Shown here piece after piece: positions 7,971 to 15,473 of a DNA stretch of 64,000 nt; within the stretch, counting starts at the first letter, position 1, and each line of letters opens with the position of its first letter. The notes under the pieces were generated by a model. That model searched no databases, was not told the DNA's origin, and worked only from the letters and a program-made list of their open reading frames with translations. This DNA comes from Bradyrhizobium sp. SRS-191 (GTDB lineage: Bacteria > Pseudomonadota > Alphaproteobacteria > Rhizobiales > Xanthobacteraceae): assembly GCF_024586915.1 (NCBI RefSeq), contig NZ_JANBVS010000022.1:61103-125102 (forward strand), read 5' to 3'. The position numbers and the translations under genes were made by a program.

Positions 7971-8621
7971 GTGACAGACGTGACCGACGCCGCCGCCATG
8001 CGCCTTGCGGTCCGCCAGGCGCTGCCGCCCTATAGCGACGGCATGCGCATCGGCCTGCTCGGCGGCTCGTTCAATCCGCCGCACCAGGCGCACCGCGCGA
8101 TCAGCCTGTTTGCGCTGAAGCGGCTGCAGCTCGACCGCGTCTGGTGGCTGGTCACGCCCGGCAATCCGCTCAAGGACAATGGCGGGCTGCATGCGCTGGC
8201 CGAACGCGCCGCCGCGGCGCGCAAGGTCGCTGCCGATCCGCGCATCGAGATCAGCTGTCTCGAATCCGTCATTGGCACCCGCTACACTGCCGATACCATC
8301 GACTATCTGCGCCGGCGTGCGTCACGTCTGCGCTTCGTGTGGATCATGGGCGCCGACAATCTCGCGCAGTTCCATCGCTGGCAGAAGTGGCGGCACATCG
8401 CGGCCCAGGTGCCGATTGCCGTGGTCGATCGCCCGCCCCGCAGCTTCCGCGCTCTGAACGCGCCGGCCGCCCGCGCGCTGGCCCGGTATCGGGTGGCGGA
8501 GGCGGACGCCAGCCGGCTGGCCGACCGCGCAGCACCCGCCTGGGTTTACCTCACCGGCTTGAAAATGAGCCTGTCGTCGACCGGGCTGAGGAACCCGGAC
8601 GGAAGCTGGAAGTCGTTCTGA
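7971..8621 (+). CDS. nadD: Nicotinate-nucleotide adenylyltransferase
   Basis: Makes deamido-NAD from nicotinate mononucleotide and ATP. It has the nucleotidyltransferase signature GLLGGSFNPPHQAH and the second ATP motif SSTGLR near the C-terminus. The frame is open from a GTG at 7944. I prefer the GTG at 7971, because GGGAG at about 7957-7961 is correctly placed and the result (216 residues) is closer to family size. It begins about 40 bases after proA, so proA-nadD is probably one transcript. Neighbours rsfS and rlmH match the common nadD-rsfS-rlmH order. Confidence 0.93.
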   Translation: MTDVTDAAAMRLAVRQALPPYSDGMRIGLLGGSFNPPHQAHRAISLFALKRLQLDRVWWLVTPGNPLKDNGGLHALAERAAAARKVAADPRIEISCLESVIGTRYTADTIDYLRRRASRLRFVWIMGADNLAQFHRWQKWRHIAAQVPIAVVDRPPRSFRALNAPAARALARYRVAEADASRLADRAAPAWVYLTGLKMSLSSTGLRNPDGSWKSF

Positions 8622-8735
8622 GATGCAGCCCGACTGGTTCGGGCGGCATATGATGTGCATGAAATGACCAATCCCGTCATGGTCCGAGGCGGGCGTCGGG
8701 TGAATACCGGACCGGACAGCCGGGGGACTGGATTG

Positions 8736-8765
8736 TTGAAACCCTGAACCCCACATGCCTAGTAT
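8736..8765 (+). promoter_or_regulatory. Sigma70-like promoter upstream of rsfS
   Basis: TTGAAA (8736-8741) and TAGTAT (8760-8765) are separated by 18 bases. It could drive rsfS-rlmH-envC-ctpA. A GCAGGCC/GGCCTGC hairpin lies just downstream. Confidence 0.4.
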
Positions 8766-8832
8766 GGTCAGCAGGCCCCTATGGATTCGGCCTGCGATAC
8801 AGTGAAAGGAATGGTCCCTGACCACATCTGTA

Positions 8833-9294
8833 TTGTCCCAGTCGGCCTTACCGAAGACCAAGGCAACGACGACAAAGTCCACTGCCAAGTCTGCGCGTAA
8901 GACTCCGACCCAAGATGCGGCCTTGCAGGCGCCCTCCGACGCCGACAAGCCTGACGCGGATAAGACTCTGCGCACGATCCTCTCCCGCCTCGAGGACATG
9001 AAGGCGGAGGAGACGGTCACCATCGATCTTCACGGCAAATCGGCGTATTCCGACTACATGGTCATCACCACGGGCCGCTCGAACCGGCACGTCGGATCGA
9101 TTGCGGAGAACGTCGCCAAAGGCCTGAAGGAAGCCGGGGCGAAGAAGCTCCACGTCGAAGGCCTGCCCAATTGCGATTGGGTGCTGATCGATTCCGGCGA
9201 CGTGATCGTGCACGTGTTCAGGCCCGAGGTTCGTGAGTTCTACAACCTCGAGCGGTTGTGGACGCAGGGCCCGAACCCGGCCAAGACGGTCTAG
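8833..9294 (+). CDS. rsfS: Ribosome silencing factor RsfS
   Basis: RsfS binds L14 and blocks subunit joining when nutrients are scarce. The conserved core starts at LRTILSRLEDMKAEE and has SDYMVITTGRSNRHV, HVEGLPNCDWVLIDSGD and VHVFRPEVREFYNLERLW. About 45 low-complexity Lys/Ala/Thr residues precede it. No ATG lies upstream of the core in this frame. The coordinates use a TTG at 8833; a CTG at 8818 is 7 bases after AAAGGA (8806-8810) and could be the real start. The ATG at 8998 would cut the domain. Confidence 0.92.
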   Translation: MSQSALPKTKATTTKSTAKSARKTPTQDAALQAPSDADKPDADKTLRTILSRLEDMKAEETVTIDLHGKSAYSDYMVITTGRSNRHVGSIAENVAKGLKEAGAKKLHVEGLPNCDWVLIDSGDVIVHVFRPEVREFYNLERLWTQGPNPAKTV

Positions 9295-9349
9295 GCCGCC
9301 GAAGGCAGCGCCAGTGCGAATCGGGACGCGCACGTGCTAGGGCGTGCGC

Positions 9350-9832
9350 ATGCGCCTGATCGTGGTCGCCATCGGCCGGTTGAAGCAGGGTCCGGAGCGG
9401 GAGCTTGCGGAACGCTACCGCGAGCGCTTCGACGACATCGGCCGCAAGCTCGGCTTTCGCGGCCTCGATATCCATGAGATTCCGGAAAGTCGCGCGCGCG
9501 ACGCGGCGACCCGCATGGCCGAGGAGGCCGCGGCGATCGCCGCAGCCATCCCCGACAAGGCAGCCGTCGTCTGCCTGGACGAGCGTGGCCAGAACATCGA
9601 CAGCACAACCTTTGCGGGCCATCTCGGCCGCTGGCGTGACCAGGGCGTCCCCGCGACCGTGTTCGTGATCGGCGGCGCCGACGGACTTTCGCCGGAATTC
9701 CGGCGCAGAGCCAAGCTCGGGGTTGCTTTCGGCGCCGCGACCTGGCCGCACCAGATCGTCCGCGTCCTGCTGCTCGAGCAAATTTACCGTAGTGCGACGA
9801 TCCTGGCGGGCCACCCCTATCACCGCGCTTGA
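9350..9832 (+). CDS. rlmH: 23S rRNA (pseudouridine1915-N3)-methyltransferase
   Basis: A SPOUT-class methyltransferase acting on helix 69 of 23S rRNA in the 70S ribosome. At 160 residues it has the expected size. It begins MRLIVVAIGRLKQGPE and carries the knot motifs VVCLDERGQNIDS, VFVIGGADGLS and the end LLLEQIYRSATILAGHPYHR. A GTG at 9344 is also in frame, but ATG 9350 gives the family N-terminus. It follows rsfS by about 55 bases, the common rsfS-rlmH pairing. Confidence 0.97.
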   Translation: MRLIVVAIGRLKQGPERELAERYRERFDDIGRKLGFRGLDIHEIPESRARDAATRMAEEAAAIAAAIPDKAAVVCLDERGQNIDSTTFAGHLGRWRDQGVPATVFVIGGADGLSPEFRRRAKLGVAFGAATWPHQIVRVLLLEQIYRSATILAGHPYHRA

Positions 9833-9865
9833 ATCAGGGACGATGGGAGCACAATAAGGACGTCG

Positions 9866-11236
9866 ATGTTCGCCGCGCGGCCCCCTTCTCGCTTCCCGAA
9901 CCCCGTCCGCCGCGGCCGGGCGTGCCGCGCGTCGCTGATCGTCTTGATGGTGGCCCTTCCTGTCATACCGGCGGCGGCGCAGAGCGGACTGCGTCCCTCG
10001 ATCACCGGCGCGACACCCCAAAATCCGCCGACTCCGGAGCAGCTCAAGCAGCGCGAACAGGAGCTCGAGGCTGCGCGCGCCGCGCAAAAGGCCGCGGCCG
10101 AGGCGCAGGAGCGCCTCAAAACCGATATCGCCGCCCTCGGCGAGGATCGCGGCAAGCTCAATCAGCAACTGATCGACGTCGCCGCGCAGGTGCGCACCGT
10201 GGAGACCCGCGTCGGCGAGGCCGAGATCAGGCTGCGCGGGCTCGATGGCCGCGAGCAGGATCTGCGCAACTCGCTGGAAACGCGGCGCACGGAGATCATC
10301 GAGGTGCTGGCCGCGCTGCAGCGCGCCGGCCGCCGCACGCCGCCGGCGCTGCTGGTCCGGCCCGAGGACGCGCTGCAATCGCTGCGCACCGCCATGCTGC
10401 TGGGCTCGGTGATTCCGGAAATGCGCGGCCGTGCCGAGAAGCTCTCGACCGATCTCGGCGAGCTCGTCGCGATCCGCAAGACGATCGCATCGGAGCGTGA
10501 CAAGCTCGCCGGCGACCGCGACAAGCTCAGGACGGACCAGACCCGCCTTGCCGCCCTGGTGGAAGAGCGCCAGCGCAAGCAGGCCTCCGCCGAGAAGGAC
10601 ATGGAGGCCGAGAGCGCCCGCGCCGCCGTGCTGGCGCAGCAGATCGACTCGCTGCAGAGCCTCATCACGACGATGGAGCTCGACCTCAAGAGCGCGGCCA
10701 AGGCCGCGTCGACGGCGAGCCTGCAGGGCGTCCCGGTCAACGCCAAGCCCGACGCGAATGCGCTGCGCAACCCCACGCGCAAGGCGCCGGCGATCGCCTT
10801 CGCCTCGACCAAGGGGATGCTGACCTACCCGGTCAACGGCAACAAGATTCGCGAGTTCGGCGCGTCAGACGGTGCCGGCGGTTCCGATAAAGGCATTTCT
10901 TTGGCGGCCCGGCCGGGCGCCCAGGTCACAACCCCGTGTGATGGCTGGGTTGTCTATGCGGGTCCCTTCCGCAGCTACGGACAACTCTTGATCCTCAACG
11001 CCGGTGGCGGGTATCATGTCCTGATCGCCGGGATGGAGCGCATTTCCGTCAACATCGGGCAGTTTGTTCAGACGGGAGAGCCGGTCGCGACCATGGGTAC
11101 CACGTCCCAAGTCGCCTCCATTCTCGCAACGAATGCGAGTCAACCAGTGCTCTATGTCGAGTTCCGCAAGGACGGCACTCCAATCGATCCAGGCCCATGG
11201 TGGGCCGCAAATGAAGGCGAAAAGGTACGCGGATGA
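9866..11236 (+). CDS. envC: EnvC-like murein hydrolase activator (degenerate LytM domain)
   Basis: A 456-residue exported protein. After an Arg-rich N-terminus the signal peptide ends near VIPAAAQS (about 39). A long coiled coil follows (about 55-310, with many Glu/Lys/Arg heptads such as EQLKQREQELEAARAAQKAA), then a C-terminal LytM/M23 domain from about 330. The first zinc motif H-x3-D is missing (DKGISLAARPGAQV), while YHVLIAGM keeps the later beta-hairpin shape. This fits an EnvC-type activator of amidases rather than an active peptidase. Its last bases overlap ctpA, so the two are co-translated. Expected location: periplasm, cell division. Confidence 0.88.
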   Translation: MFAARPPSRFPNPVRRGRACRASLIVLMVALPVIPAAAQSGLRPSITGATPQNPPTPEQLKQREQELEAARAAQKAAAEAQERLKTDIAALGEDRGKLNQQLIDVAAQVRTVETRVGEAEIRLRGLDGREQDLRNSLETRRTEIIEVLAALQRAGRRTPPALLVRPEDALQSLRTAMLLGSVIPEMRGRAEKLSTDLGELVAIRKTIASERDKLAGDRDKLRTDQTRLAALVEERQRKQASAEKDMEAESARAAVLAQQIDSLQSLITTMELDLKSAAKAASTASLQGVPVNAKPDANALRNPTRKAPAIAFASTKGMLTYPVNGNKIREFGASDGAGGSDKGISLAARPGAQVTTPCDGWVVYAGPFRSYGQLLILNAGGGYHVLIAGMERISVNIGQFVQTGEPVATMGTTSQVASILATNASQPVLYVEFRKDGTPIDPGPWWAANEGEKVRG

Positions 11237-12585
11237 TGCGTAAGACTTCGGTAATTCTCCTGAGCGCGGCCACCGGTGCGGCATTGACCCTGTTCGTGTC
11301 GCAACCGCGCGCAGTGTTGATGGGATCGACCGCGCGCGCCGCGACCTCCGATACCTATCGCCAGCTCAACCTGTTCGGCGACGTGTTCGAGCGGGTGCGT
11401 AGCGACTATGTCGAGAAGCCCGACGATTCCAAGCTGGTCGAATCCGCGATCAGCGGCATGCTCTCGGGCCTCGATCCGCATTCGAGCTACATGGACGCCA
11501 AGAGCTTCCGCGACATGCAGGTGCAGACCCGCGGCGAGTTCGGCGGCCTCGGCATCGAGGTCACGATGGAAGACGGCCTGATCAAGGTCGTGTCGCCGAT
11601 CGACGATACGCCGGCGTCGAAGGCCGGCATCCAGGCCAACGACATCATCACCAATCTCGACGACGAAGCCGTGCAGGGCCTGACCCTCAACCAGGCCGTC
11701 GAGAAGATGCGCGGCCCGGTCGGCACCAAGATCAAGCTGAAGGTCATGCGCAAGGGCGCCGACAATCCGCTCGACGTCACGCTGACCCGCGACAACATCC
11801 GCGTCCGCTCGGTGCGCTCGCGCCCTGAGAGCGACGACATCGCCTATATCCGCATCACCACCTTCAACGAGCAGACCACCGAAGGCCTGAAGAAGAGCAT
11901 CGCGGATCTGCAAGGCTCGATCGGCGACAAGCTCAAGGGCTACATCATCGACCTCCGCAACAACCCGGGCGGCCTGCTCGAAGAGGCCGTCACGGTGTCC
12001 GACGCGTTCCTCGAGCGCGGCGAGATCGTCTCGACCCGCGGCCGCAATGCCGAGGAGACGCAGCGCCGCTCGGCGCATGCCGGCGACCTCACCAAGGGCA
12101 AGCCGGTCATCGTGCTGATCAACGGCGGCTCGGCTTCGGCCTCGGAGATCGTGGCTGGCGCGCTGCAGGACCACAAGCGCGCGACCTTGGTCGGCACGCG
12201 CTCGTTCGGCAAGGGCTCGGTGCAGACCATCATCCCGCTCGGCGCCGGCAACGGCGCGCTGCGCCTGACCACCGCGCGCTACTACACGCCGTCCGGCAAG
12301 TCGATCCAGGCCAAGGGCATCGTGCCTGACATCGAAGTGCTGCAGGACGTGCCGGAGGAGCTGAAGTCGCGCACCGACACCAAGGGCGAGGCCTCGCTGC
12401 GCGGCCATCTCAAGAACGACGGCGACGAGAAGACCGGCTCGCAGTCCTACGTGCCGCCGGACGCCAAGGACGACAAGGCGCTCAAGATGGCCGCGGACCT
12501 GCTGCACGGCATCAAGAACAGCGCCAACACGCCGGCGCCGACGGAAAAGGCCGCGGCCGACAAGCCGGCCAAAGCTGCGAACTAA
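11233..12585 (+). CDS. ctpA: Carboxy-terminal processing protease (S41)
   Basis: A periplasmic serine protease with an N-terminal signal or anchor (1-37) and a PDZ domain at about 100-180 (FGGLGIEVTMEDG...). The S41 catalytic domain carries Ser302 in GGSASASEI and Lys327 in SFGKGSVQT, 25 residues apart as in the plant D1 protease. A Lys/Ala-rich tail ends the 450 residues. It overlaps envC by 4 bases (ATGA); the next ATG at 11236 is an equally possible start. Such proteases trim periplasmic proteins and wall enzymes, which fits the EnvC neighbour. Confidence 0.95.
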   Translation: MMRKTSVILLSAATGAALTLFVSQPRAVLMGSTARAATSDTYRQLNLFGDVFERVRSDYVEKPDDSKLVESAISGMLSGLDPHSSYMDAKSFRDMQVQTRGEFGGLGIEVTMEDGLIKVVSPIDDTPASKAGIQANDIITNLDDEAVQGLTLNQAVEKMRGPVGTKIKLKVMRKGADNPLDVTLTRDNIRVRSVRSRPESDDIAYIRITTFNEQTTEGLKKSIADLQGSIGDKLKGYIIDLRNNPGGLLEEAVTVSDAFLERGEIVSTRGRNAEETQRRSAHAGDLTKGKPVIVLINGGSASASEIVAGALQDHKRATLVGTRSFGKGSVQTIIPLGAGNGALRLTTARYYTPSGKSIQAKGIVPDIEVLQDVPEELKSRTDTKGEASLRGHLKNDGDEKTGSQSYVPPDAKDDKALKMAADLLHGIKNSANTPAPTEKAAADKPAKAAN

Positions 12586-12616
12586 GCAGCAGACGGCCAG
12601 GCGGATATCCGATGTC

Positions 12617-12645
12617 AAGGGCGGCCCTCGGGCCGCCCTTTGCTT
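12617..12645 (+). terminator. Rho-independent terminator after ctpA
   Basis: AAGGGCGGCCC (12617-12627) pairs with GGGCCGCCCTT (12630-12640), followed by TGCTTT. It lies about 30 bases after the ctpA stop and closes the rsfS-rlmH-envC-ctpA set. Confidence 0.75.
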
Positions 12646-12749
12646 TGGCGGGTCCAGCATCGGCTCCGCCGATCTACGGGCTTACGACACTGCGCCTGCA
12701 CCCGAATCCCCGCCGTGGTATCGTCGACCCGATTGATTCGGGAATTTCG

Positions 12750-13952
12750 ATGACAGAGACGGCCGATGAGCTGAGCGCCCCGCTCGGGCAGACGGAAAAG
12801 CGTCGCAGGCGCCGCATTCGGCTTCCCTTCACGGCGCTGCAGGCCCTTGCCATGCTGCTCGGCCTGTTCCTGGTCGTGTTCGCCGGCTTTGCCATGTTCA
12901 GCGACAACCCGCTCGGCGGCGAGCCGGTCGCCCGGATCGCCATCAATGAGGGCGCCAAGCCTGACGACAAGGCGGCAAAGCCTGAGGCCAAGCCCGATGC
13001 GAAAGCCGAGCATGGGGCGGCGGCCAAGCCCGAGGGCGAACGCAAGACCGTCACCATCATCGACGGCTCCAGCGGCGCCCGCCAAGAAGTCGCGATCGGC
13101 GCCGGTGGCGAGGCGGCCGAACCTGGATCCGCCGCTCCGGCCAGCCAGATGCCCGGCGTCGATCCGCGCCTCCTCGAAAAGTCCCGCTATGGCATGATCC
13201 CGGTGATGGCCGACGGGTTGAAGCCGTTCACGGCCTATGCCGCCGACGCCGACCGCGCCAAGGCGGCGCGGATGCCGGCGGTTGCGATCGTGATCGGCGG
13301 GCTCGGCGTCGGCGCCGCCAAGACCGTCGATGCGATCATGAAGCTGCCGCCGGCGGTGACCCTGGCCTTCACGCCCTACGGCTCCGATCCGACCAAGCTG
13401 GCCGAACGGGCGCGGGCGCAGCGCCATGAGATCCTGCTGCAGGTTCCGATGGAGCCTTATGACTATCCCGACAATGACCCGGGACCGCAGACGCTGCTCG
13501 CCACGCTCGGACCCGACCAGAACATCGACCGGCTGTTCTGGCACATGAGCCGGCTGCAGGGTTACGTCGGCATCGGCAATTTCATGGGCGCGCGCTTCGT
13601 TGCGACCGAGGCGGCGATGCAGCCGATCGTGAACGAGGCCGCCAAGCGCGGGCTGGCGCTGTTCGACGACGGCGCGGCGCCGCGCAGCGTGGCCGCGTCG
13701 CTCGCCACCGGGCGCGCGATGCCCTTTGCCAAGGGCGACGTCGCCATCGACGCGGTGCCGACCTCGGTCGAGATCGACAATGCGCTGGCCAAGCTGGAGA
13801 GCCTGGCCAAGGAGCGCGGTGTCGCGGTCGGCACGGCCTCGGCGCTGCCGGTCTCCATCGACCGCATCGGCACCTGGATCAAGGGACTCGATCGCAAGGG
13901 CATTCTGCTGGTGCCATTGACAACCGCGATGCTGAAATCAAAATCCAATTGA
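12750..13952 (+). CDS. Divergent polysaccharide deacetylase family protein (YibQ/DUF610)
   Basis: A 400-residue envelope protein. It has a basic cytoplasmic start (KRRRRRIRLP), one transmembrane helix at about 30-50 (LAMLLGLFLVVFAGFAMF), a charged Lys/Ala/Glu-rich linker to about 130, and a YibQ-type domain: VAIVIGGLGVGAAKT, LPPAVTLAFTPYG, HEILLQVPMEPYDYP, GYVGIGNFMGARF. The fold is that of NodB-like deacetylases, but the metal-binding residues are generally not conserved, so activity is uncertain. It is often found next to envC-ctpA, as here. ATG 12750 is chosen because no earlier in-frame start precedes the basic N-terminus sensibly. Confidence 0.88.
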   Translation: MTETADELSAPLGQTEKRRRRRIRLPFTALQALAMLLGLFLVVFAGFAMFSDNPLGGEPVARIAINEGAKPDDKAAKPEAKPDAKAEHGAAAKPEGERKTVTIIDGSSGARQEVAIGAGGEAAEPGSAAPASQMPGVDPRLLEKSRYGMIPVMADGLKPFTAYAADADRAKAARMPAVAIVIGGLGVGAAKTVDAIMKLPPAVTLAFTPYGSDPTKLAERARAQRHEILLQVPMEPYDYPDNDPGPQTLLATLGPDQNIDRLFWHMSRLQGYVGIGNFMGARFVATEAAMQPIVNEAAKRGLALFDDGAAPRSVAASLATGRAMPFAKGDVAIDAVPTSVEIDNALAKLESLAKERGVAVGTASALPVSIDRIGTWIKGLDRKGILLVPLTTAMLKSKSN

Positions 13953-14033
13953 ACGCGCGTTCGCCGCCGAGACGGCGACGTGAGCGGGGCCCGTGCAATG
14001 ATGCGCGGAGCACCGCAGGAAGGCCGAGACGGA

Positions 14034-14540
14034 ATGACTCGCTACGAGGACCTGCCCTACCGCACCTGCGTCGGCATCACGCTGATCAACTCGGAAGGGC
14101 TGGTCTTCATCGGTCGCCGTGCCGGCGGCATCGAGCATGTCGACGACACCCATGTCTGGCAGATGCCGCAGGGCGGCGTCGATCCGGGCGAGGACGCATG
14201 GGAGGCCGCCAAGCGCGAACTGTATGAGGAGACCAGCGTGCGCTCGGTCGAGAAGCTGGCCGAGATCGACGACTGGCTGACCTATGACATTCCCCGCACC
14301 GTGGCGGGCCGGGCCTGGAAGGGCCGCTACCGCGGCCAGCGCCAGAAATGGTTCGCGCTGCGCTTCACCGGCAAGGACGCCGAGATCGACGTCGAGCGTC
14401 CCGGCGGCGGCCACCACAAGGCCGAGTTCATCAACTGGCGCTGGGAGCCGATGCGGAATCTGCCCACGCTGATCGTGCCGTTCAAACGGCCGGTCTATGA
14501 GCGCGTGGTCAAGGAATTCACCCCTCTCGCCGGCACCTGA
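14034..14540 (+). CDS. rppH: RNA pyrophosphohydrolase RppH, first copy
   Basis: A Nudix hydrolase of 168 residues that resembles RppH, which removes pyrophosphate from mRNA 5' ends (or hydrolyses Ap4A). It opens YRTCVGITLINSEG. The Nudix box starts at Gly47 (GGVDPGEDAWEAAKREL) with Glu65-Glu66. The last glycine of the box is Ser68 here. GQRQKWFALRFTG is an RppH hallmark. An upstream ATG at 13980 is open, but GGAAGG places the start at 14034. A close paralogue follows after 137 bases. Confidence 0.92.
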   Translation: MTRYEDLPYRTCVGITLINSEGLVFIGRRAGGIEHVDDTHVWQMPQGGVDPGEDAWEAAKRELYEETSVRSVEKLAEIDDWLTYDIPRTVAGRAWKGRYRGQRQKWFALRFTGKDAEIDVERPGGGHHKAEFINWRWEPMRNLPTLIVPFKRPVYERVVKEFTPLAGT

Positions 14541-14677
14541 TTCGCCATCGCAGGGGACTCGCGACGCGCTGGCCAAAGCGTGCCATACGCTTGCACTGCA
14601 AAGAATCTCTGCAGATCCGTCGCGACAACGCCGTCACGCTGCGTTGCTATGGGTGACGAAGTCCTCTGGATGCGAGC

Positions 14678-15175
14678 ATGACCGAAACCAGACCCTACCG
14701 CCCGAACGTCGGCATCGCGCTGCTCAATGCCGAAGGCCTCGTTTTCCTCGGACGCCGCTTCCGCGACGACGGGCCGGAAATCGTGCTGCCCGGTCTGGAA
14801 TGGCAGATGCCGCAGGGCGGCGTCGATCCGGGCGAGGACCTGCAGGCGGCGGCGCGGCGCGAGCTGTGGGAGGAGACCGGCATCCGCGACGCCGACATTC
14901 TCGCCGAAAGCGATTGGCTCACCTACGAGTTTCCGCCATTCGAGGATCCGAACCACCGGCTCGCCGGCTTTCGCGGCCAGCGCCAGAAATGGTTCGCGAT
15001 GCGCTTCACCGGACGTGAGGCCGACATCGATCCGGTGACGCCGCGCAACGGCCAGCCAGCTGAGTTCGACGCCTGGCGCTGGGAGCGCCTGGCGCGCGTG
15101 CCGGATCTGGTGGTGCCGTTCCGGCGCGAGGTGTATCGCGCGGTGGCGGAGGCGTTCGCGCATCTGGCTGCGTGA
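14678..15175 (+). CDS. rppH: RNA pyrophosphohydrolase RppH, second copy
   Basis: This 165-residue Nudix hydrolase is co-linear with the preceding gene: YRPNVGIALLNAEG, a complete Nudix box from Gly47 (GGVDPGEDLQAAARREL, then WEETGI), and GQRQKWFAMRFTG. Unlike its neighbour it keeps the canonical glycine in EETGI. The tandem arrangement and matching positions show a duplication. Which copy is the main mRNA decapping enzyme cannot be told; by the intact box this one is the stronger candidate. Confidence 0.92.
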   Translation: MTETRPYRPNVGIALLNAEGLVFLGRRFRDDGPEIVLPGLEWQMPQGGVDPGEDLQAAARRELWEETGIRDADILAESDWLTYEFPPFEDPNHRLAGFRGQRQKWFAMRFTGREADIDPVTPRNGQPAEFDAWRWERLARVPDLVVPFRREVYRAVAEAFAHLAA

Positions 15176-15217
15176 GTGAAGCAAGTACGAAATGATCGGT
15201 ACGCTGCCAGATGCAGC

Positions 15218-15374
15218 GCCCTCTCCCCTTGTGGGAGAGGGCATGTGCAGCCTCTCAACATACACTGTTGGGTGAGGGGTCTCTCTCCGCTAGCGACGCT
15301 CATGGAGAGAGCCCCCTCATCCAACTGAGCTTGCCGCTGTGTCCTACATGCCCTCTCCCACAAGGGGAGAGGGC
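15218..15374. repeat. Inverted repeat with perfect 25-bp arms
   Basis: The arms 15218-15242 and 15350-15374 (GCCCTCTCCCCTTGT... and its exact complement) are perfect over 25 bases. Each arm is itself a short hairpin. The inner part repeats GGTGAGGGG and CCCCTCATCC. It fills the 298-base gap between rppH and the convergent cyclase gene and could act as a two-way terminator. Confidence 0.8.
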
Positions 15375-15473
15375 ACATTCACGGGCACTTTGAACGCGCT
15401 TACGGTCCTGATCTCGTGTCGTGGTCGAATGCGCGTTGATCTATGACCGCGCGACGGCTCTCTCGCTGCCTTA

